A stretch of 64,000 nucleotides of DNA from Kutzneria sp. CA-103260 (GTDB taxonomy: Bacteria > Actinomycetota > Actinomycetes > Mycobacteriales > Pseudonocardiaceae): NCBI RefSeq assembly GCF_018263855.1, contig NZ_CP073318.1, positions 8,122,001-8,186,000 on the forward strand. The letters run 5' to 3'. Both the position numbers and the translations under genes were made by a program. The notes beneath the pieces are model-generated. The model was not told the DNA's origin and did no database searches. It was given only the letters and a program-made list of their open reading frames with translations. Shown piece by piece: positions 7,409 to 21,180 of this stretch. Within the stretch, counting starts at the first letter, position 1. The number at the start of each line of letters is the position of its first letter.

Positions 7409-10357
7409 TCAGGGGCTGACGGCGGTGCCCACGGTGTAGCCGTACGGCAGGGACGCGAAGGTCTGCGCCCCGCCGGCGCTGGTGTTGCTGAGGACGTTGA
7501 CCGTGCCGGTGACGGCGGTGCCCGCGGCGGCGGTCGGCTTCAGCGTTGCGGTGAGCAGCGCGGAAGTGCCGGCGGGCAGGTAGACCGGGGTGCCAGCGGT
7601 GATGTCGGAGCCGGTGGGGCTGAGCCGGAAGGTGCGACCGACGCCGGTGGTGTTGGCGACCCGGAAGTACAACGCGGTGCTCGACTGGGCGGCGACCTTG
7701 CTGCCCACGGCCGGCAGGTTGTAGGCGACGGCGTCGGATCGGTTGTAGCCGACGGTGCCGTGCACCTGCTGCGTGAACTCCTTGCCGCTCTCGGTCAGCT
7801 TGAGCATGACGTCGATCTCCCACCGCCCGGGCTTGGGGTTGGCGGTGACGAGCGCGGCGTCGCCGACGGGCTTGTCCGAGCCGATGCCCTGCACGGTGGT
7901 GGCCGGCGTGGCGTCGGTGGTGACGACCTTGCCGTCGGGGTCGATCAGGTAGTACGCGATGCCGTTGTCGGCACTGGCATCCGCGGTGTGGAAGCTGACG
8001 TCCAGGTCCTTCTTGCCGGCCGGCACGTCGATGTTGAGCGTGCTGATCTGGCCGACCTGCCGGCCGACGGAGCTGGTGATGTCCGTGGTGAACGAGCCGC
8101 CGGCCGACGGCACCAGGGTGCGGCGGGCCACCGGCAGCGACGTGGTGGCACCGTTGGCGGCCACGAACTGCACCGACTCGGGGTGGTCACCGGGAGCCGT
8201 CGGCATGGCCACATTCAGGGCCACATCAGCGGATCCGTGCGCGGGGATGGTCACCGGACCGGTCGCCGGCGTGGTGACGTAGTGCTGGCCGGTGGCCCGG
8301 AACGAGATGTCGCCGCGGTAGGAGCCCGGCACGTTCGGCGGGGACTGGAGATGCGCCCGGCCATTGGCCCACAGGATCTTCGCGGTCCAGGTGCCGGCGG
8401 TCGGGGCGGCCACCTCGACGTGCTGGATGTTGGAGACGGTGCCGAACTTGGCGCTGCCCGTTGGGGCGGTGCCGTAGTCGTAGGAGATCTGGCTCAGCCG
8501 GCCCTTGGGGTCGACCAGGGTGAACGAGAGAATGGTGCCGTTGGCGGGATCCGGGATGATCATGTCGGCGTTGAGCCGGTCGAGTCCCTTGGGCACGTCG
8601 AAGGTGATCGGCGAGGCGGCGGTGGCCCCGGCCGCCGGCACGGGCAGGCTCGGGTCCGGCGCGCTGACCGGCTCGGTGACGGTGGCGCCGATCTGCTTGG
8701 CCGCACCCAGTTCCCGGTACGTCCCGGTGACGGTGGTCGGCAGCGCGCCGGCGTTGTAGAGGTTCACGGTCTGCGCGCTGACACCGGCGTTGGCGGTGAT
8801 GTCCAGTTGGGACGGTGACGGCACGAGGGCCGGGGCGTCGGAAACCAGGGTGCTGCCCGGTTCCTGTTGGGCGGCCCGCACCGCGGCGTACACGTTGAGC
8901 AGGCCGGCGCCCTGCTGGTCGGCGGGCGCGCCGACGTCCTGGGCGGTGCCGGTGAGGATCTGCTTGATCAGCGCCGGGGTCGGCTTCACGCCGTGGTGGG
9001 TGTCGGCGTAGGCCTGGATGACGTCGGCGACCGCGCCGGCCACCAGCGGGCACGACTCGCTGGTGCCGCCGAAGGCCTCGGTCAGGGTGTTGGTCGGGCA
9101 GTCCGAACCGGTCGGGCTGCACGCCGCCTCGCCGCCGTAGCCGGGCGCGACCAGGTCCACGACCCGGTTGTTGGGCGCGGTGCCGCCGGAGGACAGCGGC
9201 GTGATGTCGTTGTTGATCCAGGAGTCGTAGCCGTAGGCCTGGCTGGTCAGGCGCAGCGTGTTGGTCGCGCCTACGGCGATCACCTGCGGGTCGGTGGCCG
9301 GCGAGGACACCGTGCCGGAGACGCCGCTGTCACCGGAGGAGACGACCACTGTGACACCGGCCGCGACCGCGGCGTCGTTGGCCGCGTAGAACACCGAATA
9401 GCGGCCGGGGCGCGGGGTGTAGCCGTAGGACTCGGAGATCACGTCGGCGTGCTCGGTCACCACCGCGTGGTCGATGCCGGCGACGACCTGCGACTCGTAG
9501 TGGACCTGGCCCGAGGCGCTGGGCGGGGTGTCGATCAGCGAGGAGTCGACCAGCGACGCGTCCGGGGCGACGCCCTTGATGCGGAAGGTGCAGCCGGCCG
9601 GCAGGCCCGAGTAGGGCAGCTCCTTGCTGAAGTCGTAGGTGACCAGACCCTGGCCGGCCACCGAGGAAGCGTCGCCGTAGTACTCGCCGTCGCTGTCGTC
9701 CTCGTTCGGGTTCGGCGCGTCGATGACCACGTGCGAGCCGTCCGGCCGGACGAAGTTCGGGTTGCCGGCCAACTGGTTCATGCCGTCGATGGCGACCAGC
9801 ACGCCCTTGCCGGTGGCGATCTTCGAGGCCTGCTCGACATCGCCGGGCCGGTCGGTCTCGACCTTGTCGACCGACAGGGCCTCCGGCTCCAGCAGCGGGT
9901 GCGTGGGGTCGGTCGGGCACAGCTTCTGGCTCAGCTTGGCCGCCGGGGCCTTCGGCGTCTGCGCCGGGGTGTCCACCGGCATCGGCTCGTCGGGCACGAT
10001 CTGCTGCACGGCCGGGTTGGCCCGCAGCCGGTTCACCTCGGCCGCGGACAGGTGCGCGGCGACCGCGTTGACGCTGACCAGCTGGGTGACATCGGTGCCA
10101 CCATTGGCTTTTATGTCCGAAACGACCGACTGCTGGTCGGTGTGGGTGGTCGCGGTGCGCTGCGAGCTCTGCGCCCGTAACTTGAGGTCGCCGTGCTGGT
10201 TGGCCAGCACCACGATGACTCGTCCGCCGTCCGCGGCGCCGTCGACCGCGGGGGCCAGCGGCACCGGCGCCGCGGCCGCGACACCGTTGCCCAGCAAAGC
10301 CAGGGCCGCGCTCATGGACAGGGTTGTCGCCGCTGTGAGCAGGCGATATCTATTCAC
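7409..10357 (-). CDS. Secreted subtilase/sedolisin-like serine protease
   Basis: The 982-residue protein has a signal peptide (basic start, then LLTAATTLSMSAALALLGNG and an A-A-A-A-P cleavage region near 30). A propeptide-like segment spans about 45-125. The peptidase domain includes VLVAIDG (D191), the E288/D296 region HYESQVVAGIDHAV, VVVSSGDSG at 337-345 and GTSESCPLVAGAV with the nucleophile S433. SGDSG is a sedolisin (S53) feature, whereas the D191 region resembles S8. The usual HGTHVAG histidine motif is not seen. The last 500 residues form beta-rich domains rich in Thr, Val and Pro, likely for wall or substrate contact. I chose the GTG at 10357 because GAGG lies 8 nt upstream. Confidence 0.82.
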   Translation of the reverse strand: MNRYRLLTAATTLSMSAALALLGNGVAAAAPVPLAPAVDGAADGGRVIVVLANQHGDLKLRAQSSQRTATTHTDQQSVVSDIKANGGTDVTQLVSVNAVAAHLSAAEVNRLRANPAVQQIVPDEPMPVDTPAQTPKAPAAKLSQKLCPTDPTHPLLEPEALSVDKVETDRPGDVEQASKIATGKGVLVAIDGMNQLAGNPNFVRPDGSHVVIDAPNPNEDDSDGEYYGDASSVAGQGLVTYDFSKELPYSGLPAGCTFRIKGVAPDASLVDSSLIDTPPSASGQVHYESQVVAGIDHAVVTEHADVISESYGYTPRPGRYSVFYAANDAAVAAGVTVVVSSGDSGVSGTVSSPATDPQVIAVGATNTLRLTSQAYGYDSWINNDITPLSSGGTAPNNRVVDLVAPGYGGEAACSPTGSDCPTNTLTEAFGGTSESCPLVAGAVADVIQAYADTHHGVKPTPALIKQILTGTAQDVGAPADQQGAGLLNVYAAVRAAQQEPGSTLVSDAPALVPSPSQLDITANAGVSAQTVNLYNAGALPTTVTGTYRELGAAKQIGATVTEPVSAPDPSLPVPAAGATAASPITFDVPKGLDRLNADMIIPDPANGTILSFTLVDPKGRLSQISYDYGTAPTGSAKFGTVSNIQHVEVAAPTAGTWTAKILWANGRAHLQSPPNVPGSYRGDISFRATGQHYVTTPATGPVTIPAHGSADVALNVAMPTAPGDHPESVQFVAANGATTSLPVARRTLVPSAGGSFTTDITSSVGRQVGQISTLNIDVPAGKKDLDVSFHTADASADNGIAYYLIDPDGKVVTTDATPATTVQGIGSDKPVGDAALVTANPKPGRWEIDVMLKLTESGKEFTQQVHGTVGYNRSDAVAYNLPAVGSKVAAQSSTALYFRVANTTGVGRTFRLSPTGSDITAGTPVYLPAGTSALLTATLKPTAAAGTAVTGTVNVLSNTSAGGAQTFASLPYGYTVGTAVSP

Positions 10358-10467
10358 GGGAGACACCTCGGGCAGTCGTCGCCGAATGATCGTCAACGGC
10401 CAGTCAAACTCGCCCGCCCGAGGCAAAACAAGCGACGATCGGAGCTGTTTTCGCCGCTCGGACACGA

Positions 10468-11389
10468 CTAGCGTGCCGCGGACGGCAGCCCGAAGGTGAT
10501 GGTCTCCCTTGCGGTTTCCCGCTCCTCCACCCGCACTGGGCCGAAGCGGCGAAGCCATTGCACCACTTCGTCCACCAGCTCGGGCGGGGCCGACGCGCCG
10601 GCGGTGAGGCCGACCACCCGCACCCCGGCCAGCCAGGATTCCGATATGCCCGAAATATCATCCACCAGGTATGCCGGCGTGCCCATCCGCCGCGCGACCT
10701 CGACCAGTCGCACGGAGTTGGACGAATTGGCCGACCCCACCACCAGCACCAGGTCGGCCTCGTCGGCCACGGCGGCCAGCGACCGCTGCCGATTGGTTGT
10801 GGCGTAACAGATGTCGTCGCTGCCGGGGCCGCGCAGGGCCGGGAACCTGGCCCGCAGCGCGTCCACCACCGCGGTCGTCTCGTCGACGGCGAGCGTGGTC
10901 TGGGTCAGGTACGACACCCGGGACGGGTCCTCGACCTCAAGCGTGGCAACGTCTTCGGCGGTCTCAACCAGCACCATCCGGTCGGGGGCCTCGCCGAGGG
11001 TGCCCTCCACCTCCTCGTGCCCGGCATGGCCGATGAACACCACGGTGTCGCCGCGGGCGGCGAAGCGCCGGGCCTCGGAGTGGACCTTGGTCACGAGCGG
11101 GCAGGTGGCGTCGACGACGTCCAGGCCGCGGTCGACGGCCTCGGAGCGGACCGCCGGCGAGACGCCGTGCGCGGAGAAGACCACCGTGGCCCCGGCCGGA
11201 ACCTCGGTGAGCTCGTCGACAAAAACCGCGCCGCGACCGCTGAGGTCGGCCACCACATGGGTGTTGTGCACGGTCTGCTTGCGCACGTAGATCGGGCCGC
11301 CGCGGCGCGCCAGCAGTTGCTCGACGATCTCGATTGCCCGGTCCACGCCCGCGCAGAACGACCGCGGCGAGGCCAGCAGCACAGTCCGT

Positions 11390-11400
<11 letters not shown>
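10468..11400 (-). CDS. ispH: 4-hydroxy-3-methylbut-2-enyl diphosphate reductase
   Basis: IspH catalyses the last MEP-pathway step, reducing HMBPP to IPP and DMAPP with a [4Fe-4S] cluster. The 310-residue product is full length. It has the three cluster cysteines in family context: [14 protein letters not shown] (C16), [12 protein letters not shown] (C100) and [11 protein letters not shown] (C198). It also has [19 protein letters not shown] and [12 protein letters not shown]. The GTG start overlaps the end of the prenyl synthase gene by 11 bp, so it is the last gene of the encapsulin/geosmin operon. Its presence implies dedicated precursor supply. A second, housekeeping copy elsewhere is likely but cannot be seen here. 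Confidence 0.93.
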
Positions 11401-14625
<3,225 letters not shown>

Positions 14626-16017
14626 TCAGTTCCCCAGCTCGACGTCTTCCAGCACGCCCAGCGCGTCGGGCACCAGCACCGCGCACGAGTAGTAGGTGGA
14701 GACCAGGTAGGACATGATCGCCTTCTCGTTGATGCCGGTGAAGCGCACCGACAGGCCCGGCTCACGCTCGTCCGGGATGCCGGTCTGGTGCAGGCCGATC
14801 ACGCCGTTGTCGTCCTCGCCGGTGCGCATGGCCAGGATGGACGTGGTGTTGGTGTCGGGGTCGATCGGGATCTTGTCGCACGGCAGGATCGGCACCCCGC
14901 GCCAGGACAGCATCGCCTTGCCGTCCACCACGACCGGCGCCGGGTAGATGCGGCGCGCGGTGAGCTCGCGGCCGAACGCGGCGATGGCCTTGGGGTGGGC
15001 CAGGAAGAACTTCGTCTTGCGCCGGCGGGACACCAGCTCGTCCATGTCGTCCGGGGTGGGCGGGCCGCTGCGCGGCAGCACCCGCTGCTTGAGGTCGACG
15101 TTGTGCAGCAACCCGAACTCCGGGTTGTTGAGCATGTCGAACTCCTGGCGCTCCCGCAGCGCCGCGATGGTCAGCCGCAACTGCTCCTGCACCTGGTCGT
15201 GCGGCCCGTTGTAGAGGTCGGCGACACGGGTGTGGATGCGCAGCATGGTCTGGCCGACGGCCAGCTCGTACTGGCGGGGCGACAGGTCGTAGTCCACGAA
15301 CGTGCCGGGCACCGTGTACTCGCCGGAGCCGCCGGAGGCCAGCTCGATCGCGGCCTCACCGTGCTTGTTCTGCGCCAGCGCCGTGCCGGCGCGCAGCCGC
15401 TCCACGTGCGCCCGCAACGACTCCGAGCCGGCCAGCAGCGGGCCGAGCTGGTCGCGGGACATCGTCAGCACGATGCACCGGGTGGCGGCCCGCACCGTGT
15501 ACTCCCACGGCCCGGGCGACTCCTCCATCATCTGCTGGCCGAAGTACTCGCCCTCGGCGAGGTTGCCCAGCCGGGTCTCGTCGCCGTACTTGCCGGTGCC
15601 GACCATCTCGGCGCGGCCGTAGGCGATCAGGAAGCCGGCCTCGCTCGGGTCGCCCGCGGCCACGATGGTCTCGCCGGCGGAGAACTCGCGCTGCACCAAG
15701 CGATCCGCGATGGCGTGCAGCACGGCGGTGTCCTCGAAGCCCCGGTAGAGCGGGAGCTCGGTCAGCGTCTCGGGGATGATCCGGACCGCGGAACCGGTGT
15801 TGGTGAAGGCGACCCGGCCGGAGCCGACCGGGAAGGTGAGCCGGCGGTTGACCCGGTAGACGGCGCCCTTGGCCTCGGCCCAGGGCAGCATGTGCAGCAG
15901 CCAGCGGGGCGTGATCGCCTGCATCTGCGGCACGGACTTGGTCGTCGTGGCCAGCTGCCGCGCGGCCGCTGTGCCAAGACTCAACTGGGTGGAGGCCGGG
16001 TCCAGGGTCTCGGTCAC
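14626..16017 (-). CDS. Family 2B encapsulin shell protein A (with cyclic-nucleotide-binding-like insertion)
   Basis: The 463-residue product belongs to the HK97-fold family 2B encapsulins (EshA/SrpI-like). It has an N-arm ([22 protein letters not shown]), an inserted cNMP-binding-like domain at about 83-215 ([20 protein letters not shown], then GEYFGQQMM) and a long C-terminal capsid core ending [21 protein letters not shown]. Family members self-assemble into protein shells around enzymes. The canonical FGE..RxA phosphate-binding motif of CRP is altered (FGQQ), so nucleotide binding is doubtful. I chose the GTG at 16017 (GGAG 9 nt upstream; the VTETL start matches shell B). It lies 175 bp after shell B and 12 bp before geosmin synthase. 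Confidence 0.93.
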   Translation of the reverse strand: MTETLDPASTQLSLGTAAARQLATTTKSVPQMQAITPRWLLHMLPWAEAKGAVYRVNRRLTFPVGSGRVAFTNTGSAVRIIPETLTELPLYRGFEDTAVLHAIADRLVQREFSAGETIVAAGDPSEAGFLIAYGRAEMVGTGKYGDETRLGNLAEGEYFGQQMMEESPGPWEYTVRAATRCIVLTMSRDQLGPLLAGSESLRAHVERLRAGTALAQNKHGEAAIELASGGSGEYTVPGTFVDYDLSPRQYELAVGQTMLRIHTRVADLYNGPHDQVQEQLRLTIAALRERQEFDMLNNPEFGLLHNVDLKQRVLPRSGPPTPDDMDELVSRRRKTKFFLAHPKAIAAFGRELTARRIYPAPVVVDGKAMLSWRGVPILPCDKIPIDPDTNTTSILAMRTGEDDNGVIGLHQTGIPDEREPGLSVRFTGINEKAIMSYLVSTYYSCAVLVPDALGVLEDVELGN

Positions 16018-16054
16018 GACGAGGTGCTCCAATCACGAACGGTTGACACAGGGT

Positions 16055-16180
16055 GGTTTGTGCGTCTCCAAGACCGGCAAACCAGCGCGCCCGACGTCGC
16101 CAACGGCAGCAAACCGGTCGGGTTTGCCGCCGTTGGCGACTGTCCGGCGGGGGTTTGTGGTGCTTGGAGACACCCAAACC
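16055..16180. repeat. Nested inverted-repeat element A
   Basis: Outer arms: 16055-16072 (GGTTTGTGCGTCTCCAAG) pair with 16163-16180 at 16 of 18 positions. Inner arms: 16096-16115 (GTCGCCAACGGCAGCAAACC) pair with 16121-16140 at 19 of 20 positions around a 5-nt loop. The element fills the gap between the two shell genes. An element with nearly the same outer arms but different inner arms lies at 42466-42576. A role as attenuator, processing site or mobile palindrome is possible. Confidence 0.85.
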
Positions 16181-16192
16181 CGGGTGGGCAGG

Positions 16193-17608
<1,416 letters not shown>

Positions 17609-18436
17609 GGCGGAACAACTCCTCACCAGATCGACACAGAGGAATAGAAGAAAGAATTAGGAGGACCATTCGGCCACGACACTCGCCTTTACTCTCCAGA
17701 CAATGGCGAATTAATCGCAGGCCGATATGGACGCCGACATGAGCGAAACTAGCACCGCCGTTCAGCAGACGTACAGTCGCCCGAGCGGGTGACTATTGCA
17801 CGGCCGGAAGTTTGACCTTTTGTTCACCCGACCCGGCTAGCAGCGATCCACCGTCGGTAGCATCGCCCACCGATTCCACCCGGTCACCGAGCGGCAATAG
17901 GACGGCAGGGTATCGCCGCACCGCCATTCGGGTTCTCTTTACCGGCGAACCCTCGGGGGCCATAACCAGACGCTGACGACAGCGACCGGCGCGAGCTAGG
18001 TCATGGGATGTCTGTCAAATCACACCATTGAGACAAAAACCGCCAGGCCGCGGCCAATATTAGGCCGTTCGAGCGGGTGATCGTCACGCGGCGCACACCG
18101 ACGGTCGTTGCTGCGTCACAAAGCAAAGGGTGACCGACCACTTACCCAACGTCACCAGATCGTGTGCCATAAGTGGCCGAGAGTCGTGCGTCCCCCCGGG
18201 AATCCATCGATCCATTCGCCACCAATACGCCACTCGGGTCAGCACCATCCGACTAAACCGCAGGTCACACGTTCGAGTGGCGCCGCCGCATTTCGACGGA
18301 CCCGATGACAAAACAAGACATCGGACTGGACACGGTTGACACTTCGTCAGAACAACGGGCCGCGCGGATAGCTCTTCGCGATCACCTACGAGCACCGGGT
18401 AACGTCTGGGCCCCAGCGTCGGACGGGAGCGAGTGG
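17609..18436. promoter_or_regulatory. Long upstream region of the encapsulin/geosmin operon
   Basis: These 828 bp separate shell gene B from the divergent TetR gene. The region is visibly lower in GC than the genes around it and holds no convincing gene. The 11-mer CGAGCGGGTGA occurs twice, near 17785 and near 18071. Its size is unusual for this compact window and suggests extended regulation of the operon. I cannot assign -35/-10 boxes reliably on either strand. Confidence 0.5.
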
Positions 18437-19072
18437 ATGCGGGACGGCGGCGGCACCGGCCGGCGGCTGATGCCGCGCCCGGAACGGGCCGCGAGCATCG
18501 TGGCGGCCGCGGCGCGAGCCTTCGCCCGCGGCGGCTACGCGGGCACCTCGATGGACGACGTGGCCGCCGAGGCCGGCGTCACCAAGATCATTCTGTACCG
18601 GCACCACAAGACCAAGAAGGACATCTACACCGCCGCGCTGGACACCACCTGGCAGCGGCTGGTGGACAGCTCCCAGCTCGGCTACGACACCGAGGCCGGA
18701 CTGCGCGGCCTGCTGGCGGCGGCCCGGCGCGACGCGGCCGGCTTCACCCTGCTGTTCCGGCACGCGGTCCGAGAACCGGAGTTCGCCGAGTACGCCCAGC
18801 AGCTGGTGGCCCAGACAGTGCAGGTGGCCGAGGAGACCCTGGCCGACTCGGTGCGGGACCCGCGGCTGCGGGCCTGGCTGGCTCGGGGCGTGACCGATCT
18901 GGTCCTCAACTCGGTGTTGGAGTGGATCACCACTGGTGACCCGGACCGCGACGACGAGGCCGCCGGCCTGCTGTTCCAGACCGCGGCGGCGGTCATTGTC
19001 CACCACCGGTCAAGGGCGGTCCCGCACCCCTCAACACGACGATCGGATGGACTTCGCGAAACTGTATACTGA
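18437..19072 (+). CDS. TetR family transcriptional regulator
   Basis: The 211-residue product has a TetR DNA-binding head: RPERAASIVAAAARAFARGGYAGTSMDDVAAEAGVTKIILYRHHKTKKDIY at about 12-62. A helical C-terminal ligand domain follows (LLFRHAVREPEFAEYAQQLV). I chose the ATG at 18437, preceded by GGGAG 7 nt upstream. The frame is open back to an ATG at 18305, but those 44 residues are not TetR-like. It faces the encapsulin/geosmin operon across the long upstream region, so control of that operon is plausible but untested. The XRE gene at 19128 follows on the same strand. Confidence 0.85.
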   Translation: MRDGGGTGRRLMPRPERAASIVAAAARAFARGGYAGTSMDDVAAEAGVTKIILYRHHKTKKDIYTAALDTTWQRLVDSSQLGYDTEAGLRGLLAAARRDAAGFTLLFRHAVREPEFAEYAQQLVAQTVQVAEETLADSVRDPRLRAWLARGVTDLVLNSVLEWITTGDPDRDDEAAGLLFQTAAAVIVHHRSRAVPHPSTRRSDGLRETVY

Positions 19073-19127
19073 GCAGTTGCTCAAGGAGTACTGTCGGGCC
19101 TCCACGGTCAAATCTGGGGAGGTGACA

Positions 19128-19487
19128 ATGGCGACTGGCCAATTCCCGGCGGATGACGCCGAGACCGCCGCGAACGTCTTCGCTGGAGAACTCAAGCGTT
19201 GGCGGACGCTGCGCGGGCTGTCGAGGACCACACTCGCACGACGGATGGGCTATGACCGCTCATACGTGTCCAAAGTGGAGAGTGGGGCCAAGCCGCCGTC
19301 CCGGGACTTCGCCTTTCACGCAGAGAAGGCGTTGCACTCGGGTGGTGCGCTGTACAACGCGTATCGGGAGCACAGCAGCTCGGTCGAGCGGTCCAAGGCC
19401 GACGGCCAGCTGGTGCGCGCCGCGTCGAGGCCGACGCAGCCGTACGCGGACCTGATCGTCGGCGGGGTTCCGCCGGCCGGGAGGTAG
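19128..19487 (+). CDS. XRE-family helix-turn-helix regulator
   Basis: The 119-residue protein has an N-terminal Cro/C1-type helix-turn-helix at about 18-75 (FAGELKRWRTLRGLSRTTLARRMGYDRSYVSKVESGAKPPS). The remainder is predicted helical and ends in a short disordered tail. This start of the larger actinobacterial XRE proteins usually continues for another 150 residues; here the ligand-binding half is absent. The ATG at 19128 has a strong GGGGAGGTG site. It starts 55 bp after the TetR stop, and a small dyad (GAGCA/TGCTC, 19071-19082) lies between them. Role unknown; it may act with the TetR on the neighbouring operon. Confidence 0.82.
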   Translation: MATGQFPADDAETAANVFAGELKRWRTLRGLSRTTLARRMGYDRSYVSKVESGAKPPSRDFAFHAEKALHSGGALYNAYREHSSSVERSKADGQLVRAASRPTQPYADLIVGGVPPAGR

Positions 19488-19559
19488 ATCGGGTCACACT
19501 GCCGATCGGGAACCAGAGGCGCGAACCCCCGCCGTGCCGACTAGGACTCCCGCAAGGCG

Positions 19560-19602
19560 CCAGGGCGGGTCGCAGCCAGCGACCCGCCCTGGTTCTTTTC
19601 TT
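19560..19602 (+). terminator. Rho-independent terminator
   Basis: A perfect 14-bp stem, CCAGGGCGGGTCGC (19560-19573) and its complement (19579-19592), encloses a 5-nt loop and is followed by TTCTTTTCTT. It ends the rightward TetR-XRE transcript. Confidence 0.88.
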
Positions 19603-19629
19603 GGCCGAAGTTGCAGGTTTAGGAAATGT

Positions 19630-20388
19630 TCATCCGGTGAAGGAACCGGGCGAAGCGATTCGACTCGGGAACGCGGCCCAGATCTCCGGCGTGTAGAAGT
19701 GCCCGCCGGGCAGTTCCTCCACCCGCACCGGGCCGGCGGCCAGCTTGGTCCACCGCTGCGCGTTGGCCGCCGGGGACTTGCCGTCCTCGGCGCCGAAGAT
19801 GACCTGCATCGGCGCGCTGACCACGGTGCCCGGCCGGTACCGGTAGCTGTGGCTCACCATCAGGTCGGCCCGCAGCAGCGACACGGCCATCTGCACCAGC
19901 CCCGGCTCGCTGAGCAGCTCCTGCGGCAGCTGCCCGACGGTGCTCATCCAGTGCAGCAGCTCGGCATCGGTCTGGCTGATGTGCGGTGGCTCGCCGTCGT
20001 CGCGCGGCCAGTCGGTCGGGGCCTCGCTCGCCGACACGGTCAGCACCGCCGGCCCACGACCCCGCCGCTCCGCGCGGGCCGCGACCTCGAACGCCATCAC
20101 CGCGCCCATGCTGTGCCCGAACAGCTGGTACGGCCGGGTGGCGACCTCCGTGACGACGGCGTCGACCACCTCCTCGCATAGCTGCTCCCACTGCGTGGCG
20201 TACGGCTCGGTGAACCGGCCCTCCCGCCCGGGGTAGCAGACCAACACCAGCTCCACGTCGTCCGGCAGCTGCTGCACCCAGCGGCGGAACGGCGCGGTGC
20301 CGCCGCCGCTGTAGCCGATGCACATCAGCACCCGGCTGGCCTGGGGCCGCGGCCGCGGCCGGACCAAGATCTTGGCTCCCGTGCTCAC
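19630..20388 (-). CDS. Stand-alone (type II) thioesterase
   Basis: The product (about 252 residues) is an alpha/beta hydrolase of the NRPS/PKS-associated thioesterase family. It shows YSGGGTAPFRRWVQQLP at the N-terminus, VCYPGREGRFTEP, nucleophile elbow GHSMGA near 94, IFGAEDGKSP (Asp region) and LPGGHFYTPE (His). Such enzymes remove stalled or wrong acyl groups from carrier proteins. No NRPS or PKS gene lies in this window, so the partner is elsewhere. The start is uncertain: the GTG at 20388 and a TTG at 20397 both lack a good ribosome site. The gene is divergent from the PAP2 gene with only 35 bp between them, compatible with leaderless transcripts. Confidence 0.88.
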   Translation of the reverse strand: MSTGAKILVRPRPRPQASRVLMCIGYSGGGTAPFRRWVQQLPDDVELVLVCYPGREGRFTEPYATQWEQLCEEVVDAVVTEVATRPYQLFGHSMGAVMAFEVAARAERRGRGPAVLTVSASEAPTDWPRDDGEPPHISQTDAELLHWMSTVGQLPQELLSEPGLVQMAVSLLRADLMVSHSYRYRPGTVVSAPMQVIFGAEDGKSPAANAQRWTKLAAGPVRVEELPGGHFYTPEIWAAFPSRIASPGSFTG

Positions 20389-20423
20389 GGAGACCAAAGT
20401 ACCGGGGCCCGTAGCCTTGATCG

Positions 20424-21065
20424 GTGCGCCTGCTGCCGCCTCAGGCCCGCCGATCCGCCGTCGGCCTGGTCGTCCTGTCCGTTGTCGTGGTCGCTGTGGG
20501 GGCGGCGCTCTACCACGGCCAACAACGAGCCGGCCGGCTGGACGACGCCGTCGACGACTGGCTGTTCACGGTCTTCGGGCAGCACCGGGTGTTCCTCTAC
20601 CAACTGCTGCACGTGGCCGACCTGCCGGTGGTGATCGCGGTGCTGGTCGTGGTGCTGGTGGCGGCGCTGATGCGTGGCCGGCCGGACATCGCGGCGCTGG
20701 CGGCGATCGGGCCGCTGGCCTCGATCGGCCTCACCGAGGCCGTGCTGAAGCCGCTGGTGCACCGCCGCTACAACTTCTTCCTGTCCTATCCCAGCGGTCA
20801 CACCGTCGGCACGGCCTCGGAGTGCGCGGTGCTCGGTGTGATCCTCCTCGGCGCGACCGGGCTGACCCTTGCGCTGCGCGTGGCAATGGGCGTGCTCCTG
20901 CTGGTCGTGTGCGCGACGGTGATGCTGGCGCTGATCGTGGACGACTTCCACTACTTCACCGACACGGTCGCCGGCGCTTCCCTGTCGGTCGGGGTGGTGG
21001 CCCTGACCGCGCTGGCCGTGGACGCGGTCACGCGGCGGCGGGTGCTCGCGGCGGCTCCGGTCTGA
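20424..21065 (+). CDS. PAP2-family membrane phosphatase
   Basis: The 213-residue protein has about six membrane segments and the lipid-phosphatase motifs in order: KPLVHRRYN (variant of KxxxxxxRP), SYPSGHTVGTASE (PSGH) and a third motif, DDFHYFTDTVAGA, carrying the catalytic His and Asp. Such enzymes dephosphorylate phosphatidate, undecaprenyl diphosphate or similar membrane substrates. The GTG start at 20424 has no clear ribosome site. The substrate is open; recycling of a polyprenyl phosphate is one option. Confidence 0.87.
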   Translation: MRLLPPQARRSAVGLVVLSVVVVAVGAALYHGQQRAGRLDDAVDDWLFTVFGQHRVFLYQLLHVADLPVVIAVLVVVLVAALMRGRPDIAALAAIGPLASIGLTEAVLKPLVHRRYNFFLSYPSGHTVGTASECAVLGVILLGATGLTLALRVAMGVLLLVVCATVMLALIVDDFHYFTDTVAGASLSVGVVALTALAVDAVTRRRVLAAAPV

Positions 21066-21180
21066 CCCCGCCGAACGGTGGATTCCCGGGACTTGCCGGA
21101 AGTTGCACTTAGGTAGCTATTTACACCGTCGCCTACCATCGCGAAAATCCTTGACCAAGGCGGACTAGCGAGGTGACGGC

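Noticed and set aside
18084-18395. A leftward 103-codon frame in the encapsulin upstream region
   Set aside because: It has no ribosome site, an odd composition for this genome and no recognisable motif; the region reads as regulatory DNA.
19630-20388. Part of an NRPS or PKS cluster
   Set aside because: The thioesterase is isolated; no carrier, adenylation or ketosynthase gene lies in the window.
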